Assembly (NCBI GenBank): GCA_963975885.1
Contig: CAXBIS010000012.1
Location: forward strand, 57,741-121,740
Reading direction: 5' to 3'
DNA length: 64,000 nt
Source of the DNA: Pseudazoarcus sp963975885
GTDB lineage: Bacteria; Pseudomonadota; Gammaproteobacteria; Burkholderiales; Rhodocyclaceae
The translations under genes were made by a program, and so were the position numbers. The notes beneath the pieces are model-generated. The model saw only the letters and a list, made by a program, of their open reading frames with translations. It did not search any database and had not been told where the DNA came from. Positions 34,301-42,626 of this stretch are shown here, in pieces. The first letter of the stretch is position 1. Each line of letters opens with the position of its first letter.

Positions 34301-35543
34301 GCAGGTTGCGAAATCTTTCCTCGCTTTCGAGTTGCAGGGCCAGTTCGCGGGCGACCCGCTGCTGACGGAACAGCATGCCGACGGCGAGGATTACCAGCGT
34401 GCACGCAAGCAAGGCCACCAGAGCGGCCCACGTTGCCGTGGTGCGCGCGGGCTGAAGTGCCTCGTGGCGGTCCTGCTTGGAGAGCATCGTCCAGCCGGTG
34501 CCTGCCACCGCCTGCCAGCTGGACAGTACCTCGTTGCCACGGTAGTCGAGGCTGGTCATGTTGCCCGGCGCGCTCGCATGCAGCGCGGCGCTGGCTGCCA
34601 GTCCGCGTTCGCTCAAGGGTGTGTGCAGCGACAACGGCGGGGCGTCGACGTGGCGCGGCGTGTTGAGGAAGACGGCCTCGTCACCGTCGCGTCGCAGCAG
34701 CACGGACTCGCCACTCGCGCCCGTCAGCGGCCAGTGATCCACCAGCGGGAAGAGGAAGTCCTGCGGGTCGATTCTCAGGATGACGACACCGATCGGGGGG
34801 GCGGCCTTCGACTGCCTGAGGGACACGGCAAACGACATGTGCACGCCGAATTTGTCGGCGTGCACGTCGCCCATGCGCACCTCGCCGACGCTCGTCACGT
34901 CGTGCGCGAGCACCTCGTGGTCGGCATCCATGTGAATCGGCTCGCCAGCCGCGAGCATCGGTTTGCCCGTCGCGTCGAGCAATGTGACCGACTCGTAGGC
35001 GAAGGCATCACGCAGGACCTGAAGTCGCTCCACGACGGCCTCACGCACCGGCAGTGCGGGATCGCCTTGCAGCGCCACCACCTGTTCGATGAAGCCCTGG
35101 CTGGCGGCGAGCGTGAGCGCATCGCCGCGCCGTTCGGCGAGCCAGACCTCGAGTTGCCGCACTTTTGACGCATTGACTGCCTGCAGGTTGCGCAGGCTGT
35201 CGTTCTCGACCTGGCGTGCGGTGACGAAGAACACCGCGAAGCTGATCAGCGGCACCGCGAGCGCGAGAATCACCAGCAACACGGCGAGGTGGCGCCATTC
35301 GTAGGAGGATGCGTCGACCAGCGCGCCGCCCAGGGATGACTGCGCCTGGTTCAGCAGCCAGTAGAGAAGGCCGCCGGTGACGACGACGAAGGCCACGCCC
35401 TTGGCGATCTCGATGCGCATGCGCAACTCCGGATCCGCCGTCGTGACTTCCAGCAGCGCCGCCGTGCCGACGATCCAAGCGATCGCGAGCGTCGCGTAGA
35501 TCAGCGTGATCGACCCCGCTCCGAGGTTTCGTGCCAAACGCAT
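31398..35543 (-). CDS. Membrane-bound PAS/GAF diguanylate cyclase-phosphodiesterase (GGDEF-EAL)
   Basis: Protein of 1381 aa. Two or three membrane helices up to residue 108, a periplasmic Cache-like sensor to about 365, a helix at 368-391, then PAS domains near 405-525, 530-660 and 668-790, a GAF domain near 800-940, GGDEF near 955-1110 and EAL near 1130-1370. The cyclase signature is intact (SRQGGDEFLVV near residue 1030), preceded by an I-site RxxD (RASD). The EAL domain keeps EALLRW, DDFGTGYSSL and LAEGVET. Both activities could be live; signal input is unknown. The start at 35543 is used because upstream codons are low-complexity. Confidence 0.93.
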   Translation of the reverse strand: MRLARNLGAGSITLIYATLAIAWIVGTAALLEVTTADPELRMRIEIAKGVAFVVVTGGLLYWLLNQAQSSLGGALVDASSYEWRHLAVLLVILALAVPLISFAVFFVTARQVENDSLRNLQAVNASKVRQLEVWLAERRGDALTLAASQGFIEQVVALQGDPALPVREAVVERLQVLRDAFAYESVTLLDATGKPMLAAGEPIHMDADHEVLAHDVTSVGEVRMGDVHADKFGVHMSFAVSLRQSKAAPPIGVVILRIDPQDFLFPLVDHWPLTGASGESVLLRRDGDEAVFLNTPRHVDAPPLSLHTPLSERGLAASAALHASAPGNMTSLDYRGNEVLSSWQAVAGTGWTMLSKQDRHEALQPARTTATWAALVALLACTLVILAVGMLFRQQRVARELALQLESEERFRNLLQSVPSVAVQGYAMDGTTNYWNRASERLYGYRADEAIGRSLLDLIIPPEMHEGVREAMQRMADTGEQIPASELTLMRKDGSRVTVYSAHATVQVPGKEPELFCIDVDLSERIEAEAALRTSEAEFRTLAEAMPQIVWVTLPDGYHVQFNQYWLDYTGLTLEESLGFGWNAPFHPEDRGRAARTWQEAVDSGEPYEIEYRLRRHDGVYHWMLGRALPLRDESGRIVKWFGTCTDIDDIKRTVERLDEAQRIARLGDWECDLGTEEIRWSPQVFEIFGRDPTLGPPANFAENDRLFDDASRSVVAERIARALDTGLTQEYELRVTRPNGSERYVSVVAVPRQDEQGRVAGLFGTVQDITAQKRDELALRSRAHQQVLVATLGRLALTDSDLEGIFDAAADALADGLGVEFARVVLRTEEDQFVMRAGVGWRDGWIGRRIDGTQGVSHVSSVLEAQGPLIVDDFATEGRFATTGMIASHAIVSGIDVPIGRSDKPLGVLGAYARTTQRFSADDIGFLQSIANTLNTAIERAHAKEQLTYMVQHDALTGLPNRLLLTDRLNVAMTASRRTGKRVALMFMDLDRFKNVNDVFGHDGGDLVLKEVAARLHGGVRASDTISRQGGDEFLVVLPEIDSDDDAARVAEKLLAAVLSPFQLYGTEVVLGASIGIVCFPDNGDDVETLMRNADVAMYAAKEQGRGRYQFYSADMNARAHERLILEGDLRHAIARDELFLVFQPQINLARDEVIGLEALLRWRHPTRGVVPPAQFIPIAEDSGLITSIGTWAMEAACRQHAQWLDEGAVDGTMAVNVSALQFQQKDFVDTVSAVLERSGLPAHALELEVTESVVMRGIDEVLDKLHRLDALGIQVAIDDFGTGYSSLSYLRQFPIDRLKIDQSFIRGLPADRESAAIVQAVVALGHSLALDVLAEGVETDEQADYLRGIGCNAGQGYLFAKPAESDACSALLRAFRVKK

Positions 35544-35854
35544 GTCACCCGCCCGCCAAGCGATTTCCGGTTGCCGCCAACAGTAGGGACAGCGCACCGG
35601 AAAACAGGTTACGGCCCGCGTTGGAGCCACTTGTCGAACGGCATTGCACCCCGACCTCGCTTGGCCCCGGGAAGTGGAAATTCCCGATCCGCCATATTTG
35701 CGCGCAATCAGCATACTTCATGCAGTGACGCACGCACACCCTTGGAATACCCGGGGACGACAACGGGCATGATCGCAGCCCTTCAACATCCGTCGGTCGG
35801 GCCGTCGCGAAGGGTTTCCGACAGCGAGCGGGGCTGTTCGGCCAGGTGGCGCGA
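35544..35854. other. 311-bp gap upstream of GGDEF-EAL gene
   Basis: No gene supported. A perfect palindrome TTGCGCGCAA lies at 35698-35707 in a slightly AT-richer patch that may hold the promoter of the minus-strand GGDEF-EAL gene. Nothing else seen. Confidence 0.4.
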
Positions 35855-36118
35855 TCAGAACAGGTCGTCGAGCGGATTCTTCTTCGTGCCTGCCACCGCC
35901 CCGGCGCCCGGTACCCGCCGGCCGGTGAGTTCTTCCTCGACGTTGTCGCGGTAGTAGCTCCATGCCGAGGCCGACGTGGCCAGCCGTCGCCAGATTTCCT
36001 CGCCCACGTTGGCGTAGTCGATCAGAACGCCGCCCTCGAGTTCGACACGCAGCGTGCGTGTGCGGGCGTCGTAACCGACGCCGCGCAGCTTGCCGGAGTG
36101 GATGGGTTTCATTTCCAT
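35855..36118 (-). CDS. KTSC-domain small protein
   Basis: Protein of 87 aa. SGKLRGVGYDARTRTLRVEL, then GVLIDYANVGEEIWRRL and ATSASAWSYYRDNV, match the KTSC domain, a small beta-rich fold of unknown role, sometimes linked to RNA or nucleases. The start at 36118 follows GGGAGACCTC; longer in-frame starts lack a ribosome site. Single gene, divergent from an XRE regulator. Confidence 0.75.
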   Translation of the reverse strand: MEMKPIHSGKLRGVGYDARTRTLRVELEGGVLIDYANVGEEIWRRLATSASAWSYYRDNVEEELTGRRVPGAGAVAGTKKNPLDDLF

Positions 36119-36306
36119 GGAGGTCTCCCGGGGATTGGCGTGATCAGCAATGCGCTGCGTGAAGCAAGCGCTGAATCTTGCAGGTGCCGAAGTGCGAAGA
36201 CAACGGTCGGCGACCGGCGCGGCGCCGTTCTCACAGGCATCCCGTTCGGCCAGCAGTGCGTCGTCGTCGCGCCTGAACTCCCAAGCCTGCACGCCTTGGT
36301 CTGCCA

Positions 36307-36344
36307 ATTATGTGTTGCAGACCATATGGTTTATGAGACATAAT
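36307..36344 (+). promoter_or_regulatory. Concentric double palindrome before XRE regulator gene
   Basis: ATTATGT (36307-36313) and ACATAAT (36338-36344) are exact complements, and ACCATATGGT (36321-36330) is a perfect palindrome with exactly the same centre. The segment is AT-rich and lies 33 bp before the ATG at 36377. A likely operator for the XRE protein, perhaps overlapping its promoter. Confidence 0.6.
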
Positions 36345-36376
36345 CCAGGCCCGGTTCAAAGCTGAAGGTGTTTCAC

Positions 36377-36721
36377 ATGGGGAAGAAACGCGCTGCCGAA
36401 AGTCCGGCTCTTCGCGCTGACCTGCCCACGCTTTGCGCGCCGCATGGCCTGGCACACGCCAGCCTGAAGGAGCTGCGCAAGAGCGCGGGGCTCACCCAGA
36501 AAGATCTGGCGGCGACCCTGTGCGTTGGTCAGGACACCATCTCAAGGCTGGAGAAGCGCAGCGACCTGCGGCTATCCACGCTGCGCCACTACGTCGAGAG
36601 CATCGGCGGAGAGTTGGCGCTGGTGGCGACCTTTCCCGATCGGCCGGCGGTGATCATCGACCACCTCGGCGACACCGCGAGCAGCGCCGACCAGCACGTT
36701 GCTGCCCACGGCAAAACATGA
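36377..36721 (+). CDS. XRE-family helix-turn-helix regulator
   Basis: Protein of 114 aa. HTH at residues 30-85: LKELRKSAGLTQKDLAATLC, then VGQDTISRLEKRSDLRLSTL. LRHYVESIGGELALVATFPD matches the C-terminal part of HigA-like antitoxin/regulator proteins. No toxin gene is adjacent upstream. Its stop overlaps the nspC start (ATGA), so it may control polyamine synthesis through the palindrome upstream. An in-frame GTG at 36368 is an alternative start. Confidence 0.82.
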   Translation: MGKKRAAESPALRADLPTLCAPHGLAHASLKELRKSAGLTQKDLAATLCVGQDTISRLEKRSDLRLSTLRHYVESIGGELALVATFPDRPAVIIDHLGDTASSADQHVAAHGKT

Positions 36722-37836
36722 CGACCCCGATGCACGATTCCGTTCCGACCCCGTATTACCTGATCGACAAATCGGCGCTGCTGCGCAATCTGCGCGTCAT
36801 TGACCGCGTGCGCGAGCGCTCCGGCGCCAGGGTGCTGCTGGCGCTCAAATGCTTCGCCACCTGGTCGGTGTTCGGCCTGATGCGCGAGCACATGGACGGC
36901 ACCACGTCCTCGTCGCTGTATGAAGTGAAGCTGGGCCAGCAGAAGTTTGGCGGCGAGACGCACGCCTACAGCGTGGCCTTTGCCGACCACGAGATCGAGG
37001 AAGTCGTCGCGCACTGCGACAAGATCATCTTCAACTCCATCAACCAGCTCGAACGCTTCGCCGCGCACGCCGGTGACAAGCCCGTCGGCCTGCGCCTGAA
37101 CCCCGGCGTCAGCCATGCCGGCTTCGATCTGGCCGACCCGGCGCGGCCCTTCAGCCGGCTGGGTGAAGCCGACCCCGCGCGCATCCTGCAGGTCATCGAT
37201 CGCCTCAGCGGCGTGATGATCCACAACAACTGCGAGAACGGAGATTTCGCGCGTTTCGACGCCTTGCTGAATGAGGTCGAGCAGCGCTACGGCGAAATCC
37301 TGCAGCGGCTGGAGTGGGTCAGCCTGGGGGGTGGCATCCGCTTCACGGCACCGGATTATCCGGTGGAAGCCTTCTGCGAACGCCTGCGCAGCTTTGCGCA
37401 GCGCTGGGGCGTGCAGGTGTACCTGGAGCCGGGCGAGGCCACCGTGCGCCACACCACCACGCTCGAAGTCAGCGTGCTCGACACCGGTTTCAACGGCAAG
37501 CACCTCGCGGTGGTGGACAGCTCCACCGAGGCGCACATGCTCGACCTGCTGATCTACCGCGAAACCGCGCCCATCGGCACGGGCCAGGGCGCACACCAGT
37601 ACCAGATCTGCGGCAAGACCTGCCTGGCCGGCGACATCTTCGGCGAGGCACGTTTCGAACGCCCGCTGCAGGTCGGCGACCGTATCTCCATCGGGGACGC
37701 CGGCGGCTACACCATGGTCAAGAAGAACTGGTTCAACGGCGTGCACATGCCGTCCATCGCCGTCCGTGAAGTGGACGGCAGCGTGCGCCTGGTGCGCGAC
37801 TTTTCCTATGACGACTACGTCAGCAGCCTGTCCTGA
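36718..37836 (+). CDS. nspC: Carboxynorspermidine/carboxyspermidine decarboxylase
   Basis: Protein of 372 aa of the PLP alanine-racemase-like barrel decarboxylases. PLP lysine in VLLALKCFATWSVFGLM, IMFNS-type stretch KIIFNSINQLERF, RLNPGVSHAGFDLADPARPF, SRLGEAD, HNNCENGDF, SLGGGIRFT and YLEPGEA are all NspC hallmarks. It removes the carboxyl group made by the following dehydrogenase, giving spermidine or norspermidine. Overlaps the XRE gene by 4 bp. A second ATG at 36730 is possible. Confidence 0.93.
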   Translation: MTTPMHDSVPTPYYLIDKSALLRNLRVIDRVRERSGARVLLALKCFATWSVFGLMREHMDGTTSSSLYEVKLGQQKFGGETHAYSVAFADHEIEEVVAHCDKIIFNSINQLERFAAHAGDKPVGLRLNPGVSHAGFDLADPARPFSRLGEADPARILQVIDRLSGVMIHNNCENGDFARFDALLNEVEQRYGEILQRLEWVSLGGGIRFTAPDYPVEAFCERLRSFAQRWGVQVYLEPGEATVRHTTTLEVSVLDTGFNGKHLAVVDSSTEAHMLDLLIYRETAPIGTGQGAHQYQICGKTCLAGDIFGEARFERPLQVGDRISIGDAGGYTMVKKNWFNGVHMPSIAVREVDGSVRLVRDFSYDDYVSSLS

Positions 37837-37873
37837 GTCGGGACGGCACAGCCGGATGAGGAGTAAGGGTTCA

Positions 37874-39163
37874 ATGAAGCACAATGTCCTGATCATCGGA
37901 GCGGGCGGCGTGGGCCACGTGGTGGCGCACAAGTGCGCGCAGAACAACGAACTGCTGGGCGACATCCACATTGCCTCGCGCACGTTGGGCAAATGCCACG
38001 CCATCATCGAGTCGGTGCACGACAAGGGCAGCCTGCAGCAGCCCGGCCAGTTGCAGGCGCACGCGCTCGACGCCATGGATGTGGAAGCCACCAGCGCGCT
38101 CATCCGCGCCACGCGCAGCGACATCGTCATCAACGTGGGTGCGCCCTTCGTGAACATGTCGGTGCTCGAAGCCTGCATCCAGACCGGCGCGGCCTACCTC
38201 GACACCGCCATTCACGAAGATCCCGCCAAGGTCTGCGAAACTCCGCCGTGGTACGCCAACTACGAGTGGAAGCGCCGCCAGGCATGCCGCGAAGCCGGCG
38301 TCACCGCCGTGCTGGGCGTGGGTTTCGACCCCGGCGTGGTCAATGCCTACGCCCGTTACGCGGTGGACCATTGCTTCGACCGCGTCGACTCCATCGACAT
38401 CGTCGACATCAATGCCGGCAGCCACGGCCGCTATTTCGCCACCAACTTCGACCCCGAAACCAACTTCCGCGAGTTCACCTCGACCGTCTGGTCGTGGGAG
38501 AACAACGCCTGGCAAGCCAACGCCATGTTCGAACGCCGCAAGGAGTGGGACATGCCGGTCACCGGCAAGACCACCTGCTATCTCACCGGCCACGACGAAC
38601 TGCATTCGATGTCGCAGAACCTCGGCGTGCCCGACATCCGCTTCTGGATGAGTTTTGGCGAGCACTACATCAACGTCTTCAGCGTACTCAAGAACCTCGG
38701 CCTGCTCTCCGAACAACCCGTACGCACCGCCCGCGGCCAGACGGTCGTGCCGCTCGAAGTCGTCAAGGCCGTACTGCCCGACCCCGCCTCGCTCGCCCCC
38801 GATTACACCGGCCAGACCTTCATCGGCGATGTCGTGCGTGGCCGCAAGGGCGGCAAGCCAGAAGAAGTGCTGATCTACAACGTCTGCGACCACGCTGCCT
38901 GCTTCGACGAAGTCGGCAGCCAGGCCATCTCCTACACCGCCGGCGTTCCCGCCGTCGCCGCCGCCCTGCTCATCGCCGACGGCACCTGGGACCGCGGGAC
39001 CATGGCCAACGTCGAAGACCTGGATCCGCGACCGTTCATCGCACTGATGAACCGCATGGGCCTGGCCACCCGCATTCGGGATGCAAAGGGCGACCGCCTG
39101 CTGGACCCGGTGACGCAAGTCGCGCGCAAGGAGAGGGTCGCGGTGCGCGCGAATGCGCAGTGA
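37874..39163 (+). CDS. Carboxynorspermidine/carboxyspermidine synthase (saccharopine dehydrogenase family)
   Basis: Protein of 429 aa. Rossmann start NVLIIGAGGVGHVVAHKCAQ and then the family body (INVGAPFVNMSVLEACIQTG, VLGVGFDPGVVNAYARYA, NAGSHGRYFATNFDPETNFR). It condenses aspartate semialdehyde with a diamine using NADPH. With NspC it makes the alternative polyamine pathway found in Vibrio and many betaproteobacteria. GAGGAGTAAGGG precedes the ATG. Confidence 0.92.
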   Translation: MKHNVLIIGAGGVGHVVAHKCAQNNELLGDIHIASRTLGKCHAIIESVHDKGSLQQPGQLQAHALDAMDVEATSALIRATRSDIVINVGAPFVNMSVLEACIQTGAAYLDTAIHEDPAKVCETPPWYANYEWKRRQACREAGVTAVLGVGFDPGVVNAYARYAVDHCFDRVDSIDIVDINAGSHGRYFATNFDPETNFREFTSTVWSWENNAWQANAMFERRKEWDMPVTGKTTCYLTGHDELHSMSQNLGVPDIRFWMSFGEHYINVFSVLKNLGLLSEQPVRTARGQTVVPLEVVKAVLPDPASLAPDYTGQTFIGDVVRGRKGGKPEEVLIYNVCDHAACFDEVGSQAISYTAGVPAVAAALLIADGTWDRGTMANVEDLDPRPFIALMNRMGLATRIRDAKGDRLLDPVTQVARKERVAVRANAQ

Positions 39164-39466
39164 TGTGGGGTAAGCTCGATACGTGTGCAAACTCCGTTTG
39201 TGCCTGTCGGGCGTCAATCCCATACAGCGCAAGCATCATGCGCTGGCGCCGCCATGAGCGAAGCCATTCTCCACATCAAGCGCCGGGGCAGCGGCTTTGG
39301 TATTCGCCGGTCCGCTTCAATTGCGCCTGAGTTTTCCGGTGGGATCGAGCGACTTGAGCAGACGATGACGCGGCGACAACGGTCAGGATCATGACGGTGT
39401 TCCGCTTGGGGCACATGCCGCAACCCGGTGGGGCGGCGTGATTATCGGAATGTCGCCGGAGCGAGC
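39164..39466. other. 303-bp gap before esterase gene
   Basis: No coding signal, hairpin or promoter stands out. Short open frames here have no family resemblance or ribosome site. Confidence 0.4.
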
Positions 39467-40558
39467 GTGATCAAGCAAACGAATCCGAATGCGGCAAGAC
39501 CGACGCTGGTGGCGCTTGCCTGCGTGCTTTCAACCGCCAGCGGAGCGGCTGTCGCGGCGCCGCTGGCAGGGCTGGGGGCGGACCTGGAAGGCTTGACGGT
39601 GTCGGGGCTGTCGTCGGGGGGGTATATGGCGACGCAGTTCCAGGTTGCGCATTCGGCGCTGGTGCGCGGCGCGGGGGTGTTCGCTTCCGGCCCGTACGAC
39701 TGCGCCGAGGGCGATCTCGAGCGAGCCTTGAGCCACTGCATGGCGCCGGACGGGGTGAACTTGCCGCCGTCGCCCGGATACACGCTGAGGCGCATCCGCG
39801 CGTATGCCCAGGCGAAGCAGATCGACCCCGTCGAGGGCCTCAACGATGACCGGGTGTGGGTGTTTTCAGGCGGGGCGGATCGCACCGTGACGCGGCCGGT
39901 GGTCGACGCTCTGGTGGCTTTCTATCGCGAGCATGTCGAGGACGACGCACTGCGTTACCTCACCCTACCGGAGGCCGGGCACGCGATGATTTCGGTGGCT
40001 GCGCCAGGTGCGAATGCCTGCGGGTCGACGGCCTCACCCTATGTGAATCGCTGCGGCGAGTTCGACGCGGCAGGCGAGATGCTGGCCCACCTGACGGGAG
40101 CGCTGCAGCCGAAGGTAGCGTCGCGCGAGGAGAGCCTGCGCAGCTTCGATCAGGCGCCGCATACCTCGCGTTCACCGGCGGACCTGAGCATGGCCGATCG
40201 GGGCATGGTGTATGTGCCACAAACGTGCGAGGCGGGTGGTTGCCGCGTGCACGTCGTGTTCCACGGCTGCCGTCAGGGCACGGACGCGGTGGGGCAGGAT
40301 TTCGTGCGCGGCGCGGGCTACAACGAGTGGGCCGAATCAAACCGGCTGATCGTGCTCTATCCGCAGGTTCATGCGCGGCATGGAATGGCGTGGGGGTCGT
40401 GGCGCTGGGTCTACAACCCCCAGGGGTGCTGGGACTGGTGGGGCTACAGCGGCAAGGCCTACCCGACCCGCGACGGGGGCCAGATACGCGCCGTGCACTC
40501 GATGCTGCAGCAGCTCGCGGAGCCGGTTTCCGGCCCCGCGGGCACCGCAGGCAACTGA
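39467..40558 (+). CDS. Secreted PHB depolymerase-like esterase
   Basis: Protein of 363 aa. GTG start after GCCGGAG; signal peptide about 1-31 (LVALACVLSTASGAAVA). The nucleophile elbow TVSGLSSGGYMATQFQ (GLSSG box, catalytic Ser) sits near residue 50 of the precursor, AGHAMISVA gives a possible His region, and VHVVFHGCRQGTDAVGQDFV with YNEWAESNRLIVLYPQV resembles the oxyanion part of extracellular PHB depolymerases. Cysteine pairs suggest disulfides. It may cleave short-chain PHA or other esters outside the cell. An in-frame ATG lies further upstream but lacks a signal-peptide fit. Confidence 0.8.
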   Translation: MIKQTNPNAARPTLVALACVLSTASGAAVAAPLAGLGADLEGLTVSGLSSGGYMATQFQVAHSALVRGAGVFASGPYDCAEGDLERALSHCMAPDGVNLPPSPGYTLRRIRAYAQAKQIDPVEGLNDDRVWVFSGGADRTVTRPVVDALVAFYREHVEDDALRYLTLPEAGHAMISVAAPGANACGSTASPYVNRCGEFDAAGEMLAHLTGALQPKVASREESLRSFDQAPHTSRSPADLSMADRGMVYVPQTCEAGGCRVHVVFHGCRQGTDAVGQDFVRGAGYNEWAESNRLIVLYPQVHARHGMAWGSWRWVYNPQGCWDWWGYSGKAYPTRDGGQIRAVHSMLQQLAEPVSGPAGTAGN

Positions 40559-40567
40559 GGAGGCGCC

Positions 40568-41008
40568 TCAGGCCTTGAGCACGTAGTCGAGGATGTCGAC
40601 CACCTGATCGGTGGTGGTGGCCCAGGCCTGGGCGCCGGCGTCGACTTCCTTGAGCGGGTGGATGATGTCCTCGGCGTGGAGCGTGACGTAGGGCTTGCCC
40701 AGCGCGGCGCAGTAGCCGGCGTCAAAGGCGGCGTTCCACTGCTTGTACTTGTCGCCGAAGCGCACCACGACCATGTCGGCCTTTTCGATGAGGTTGCGCG
40801 TGCGGATGGAGTTGACCAGCGAGGATTTGTGATCGCGCCAGTAGCCGGTGCTCTCCGGGCCGAGGGCGTCGCCGGCTGCATCGCTGGCTTCGTGGTCGGT
40901 GACGGCAGACGTAAACGTGACGTCCAGGCCGCGCGCCGTCGCGCCGCGACGGATTTCGTCACGCCAGTCGGTGTGGATTTCGCCCGAGAGATAAACCGTG
41001 AAAGACAT
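40568..41008 (-). CDS. ytoQ: YtoQ-family protein
   Basis: Protein of 146 aa. MSFTVYLSGEIHTDWRDEI, VTDHEASDAAGD, IRTRNLIEKADMVVVRFGDK and KQWNAAFDAGYCAALGKPYV are hallmarks of YtoQ, a small protein with a nucleoside-2-deoxyribosyltransferase-like Rossmann fold and unknown activity. GGAGGCACAG precedes the start on the minus strand. It converges with the esterase gene (9 bp apart). Confidence 0.85.
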   Translation of the reverse strand: MSFTVYLSGEIHTDWRDEIRRGATARGLDVTFTSAVTDHEASDAAGDALGPESTGYWRDHKSSLVNSIRTRNLIEKADMVVVRFGDKYKQWNAAFDAGYCAALGKPYVTLHAEDIIHPLKEVDAGAQAWATTTDQVVDILDYVLKA

Positions 41009-41094
41009 CTGTGCCTCCTGACGGCCACCCGCGCGGGCGACCCTGAAAAGGGCCGAATGCTAGCAAATCCGCTGGTGGCGGTACAGGCAGGGCC

Positions 41095-41814
41095 TCAAAC
41101 GAGGCTGCGGGGATGCTCGATGATGTGCTGGTAGACAAGGCTGCGCAGGATCATGCGCTCGTCGGGCGGCAGGTCGCGGAATTCGACGCCATACTGATGT
41201 CTTTCGTCGTCGTTGCGGGCGTTGAGGATGATCGCGCGGCTCTCGATTTCGCGCGCGACGTCGTGCAGTTCGATGCGGAAGGCGAGCTTGACCGCTTCAC
41301 CCCTGGCGCCCAGGTTCGCGTCCGAACTGATCAGCGCGCCGGTCGAGCTGAGATTCTCGATCGTGGCCATTACCGGATCGCCGGCCTTTTCGGCAGTGAC
41401 GCGGGTCTCAATCTGCATGCGCACTCGCGTGGCCTTGCGGATGACGCTGCCTTCGACGCGCTGTGGAAAGGAAAGGTGCATGTAGTCGAAGGGCAGGCGG
41501 CACACGCGCTCGACGGTGCACTTGAACGCGTACGCGCTGTTGCGCGAGAAGGCTTGCACGATGACCTGGTCGCTCTCGCGGAAATCGATCCGCGCGCCCT
41601 TGTGGGTCGGGTTCGTAACGAGCAGGCTGGAACCTTCAAGGAAACCCACCATTCGGCAGATGTGCCGTGTGCGATCGGCGTGGTTGAGCGCGTAGATCTG
41701 CAGGCGGTCGCCGGGAACGAGGTTGATGTCGGTAAACGCGTGCTGCACCGGTTGAGCGCTATCGGGCTGTGATCGCGCGTCCTGCGCGGCGGTTTCCGAC
41801 GGTTGTTGTTGCAT
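41095..41814 (-). CDS. PilZ-domain protein, YcgR-like flagellar brake
   Basis: Protein of 239 aa. The N-terminal YcgR-like domain (PGDRLQIYALNHADRTRHIC, residues 35-115) is followed by a PilZ domain from about 125. The c-di-GMP motif RxxxR is present (RKATRVRM) and the second motif is NLSSTG in place of the usual DxSxxG. It should report c-di-GMP made by proteins such as the GGDEF-EAL protein at 31.4 kb and slow motility. Starts with GGAGCATGCG upstream. Confidence 0.85.
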   Translation of the reverse strand: MQQQPSETAAQDARSQPDSAQPVQHAFTDINLVPGDRLQIYALNHADRTRHICRMVGFLEGSSLLVTNPTHKGARIDFRESDQVIVQAFSRNSAYAFKCTVERVCRLPFDYMHLSFPQRVEGSVIRKATRVRMQIETRVTAEKAGDPVMATIENLSSTGALISSDANLGARGEAVKLAFRIELHDVAREIESRAIILNARNDDERHQYGVEFRDLPPDERMILRSLVYQHIIEHPRSLV

Positions 41815-41984
41815 CGCATGCTCCTGGCGTACGGGTCAAGGCGCACGAGTGCGCCGCAGGACAAAAGCCTGCAACGCGAACGTCATGGCCGATCTGCGCG
41901 CCGCAAGTCGATGCGACGGCGTACGCTCGGAATCTTAGCGTGAAATATTTAACAGGTGCACATGCTGCAATGCAGCGCGGACCG

Positions 41985-42164
41985 TCACCCCTTGGGGCCG
42001 AGCAGCAGCCACAGAATCAGCCCGAGCACCGGCATGAACAGCAGGAGCACGATCCACAGCAGCTTGGCGACCGGTCCGGCCGGGCTCTTGGCTACCTTGA
42101 CGATGGCCCAGATGATGATGATCAGCCAGATCAGGCCAAGCAGGCCTCCAACTTCCATACCCAT
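41985..42164 (-). CDS. Small PLDc_N-type membrane protein
   Basis: Protein of 59 aa. Two membrane helices (LLGLIWLIIIIWAIVKVA and LLWIVLLLFMPVLGLILWLL) with SPAGPVAK between and a GPKG end, as in the phospholipase D nuclease N-terminal (PLDc_N) family of small proteins. The start at 42164 (MGMEV) follows GGGAG by 6 bp; an ATG 18 bp upstream is less likely. Role unknown. Confidence 0.8.
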   Translation of the reverse strand: MGMEVGGLLGLIWLIIIIWAIVKVAKSPAGPVAKLLWIVLLLFMPVLGLILWLLLGPKG

Positions 42165-42290
42165 GGCGTACTCCCGTTGCATTCAGGAACGGCCATAGTA
42201 CCCGCGCCGAGCCCGTTGATGCAGGTCAATGGTGCTCAATCCGGTCCATGTATCATTTCAATGTGTGTGTGGGCAATGGAACGGACCGGC

Positions 42291-42626
42291 ATGAAGATCC
42301 GCCTGCTGATTGCGGCAGTTGCCGACGAACTCGAAGAGCGTGCGTTCGAAATCGCTCGCAGCGAGGGCGCGCTGGGCCTGACGGTGGCCGACGCCCGCGG
42401 ACTGGGTTTTCCGGAGCACATGACCTTCTTCGGCCTGACCTATGTCGGGCGCGAGAAACTTCTGATGGTGCTCGCCGAGGCCGACCGCGCGGAACACATC
42501 GCCGAGCGCATGAACCTGGAGCTGGAGCTGCTTGCGCCCTTCCAGGGGTTGGCGTTCTGCATGGACGTGGAGCAGCACGCGGGCCTCGACCTGTCCGACA
42601 TCGGGGATGCGCACCCCGATGAATGA
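42291..42626 (+). CDS. PII-like signalling protein (first of two)
   Basis: Protein of 111 aa with the beta-alpha-beta pattern of the PII superfamily: KIRLLIAAVADELEERAFEI, GALGLTVADARGLGFPEHM and MTFFGLTYVGREKLLMVL. It lacks the uridylylated T-loop tyrosine and other marks of GlnB/GlnK, so it is a PII-like protein. It shares the pattern ADxLExxA(F/I)...DARG(L/I)G...TFFGLTYxG with the protein at 44124-44471. The stop overlaps the DUF1538 start by 8 bp, so it probably binds or regulates that membrane protein. The start at 42291 is chosen by likeness to its paralogue; an ATG at 42276 is in frame. Confidence 0.75.
   Translation: MKIRLLIAAVADELEERAFEIARSEGALGLTVADARGLGFPEHMTFFGLTYVGREKLLMVLAEADRAEHIAERMNLELELLAPFQGLAFCMDVEQHAGLDLSDIGDAHPDE

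Noticed and set aside
36377..36721. HigA-type antitoxin of a toxin-antitoxin pair
   Set aside because: No toxin-sized gene lies directly upstream or downstream; the next gene is nspC, joined by a 4-bp overlap.
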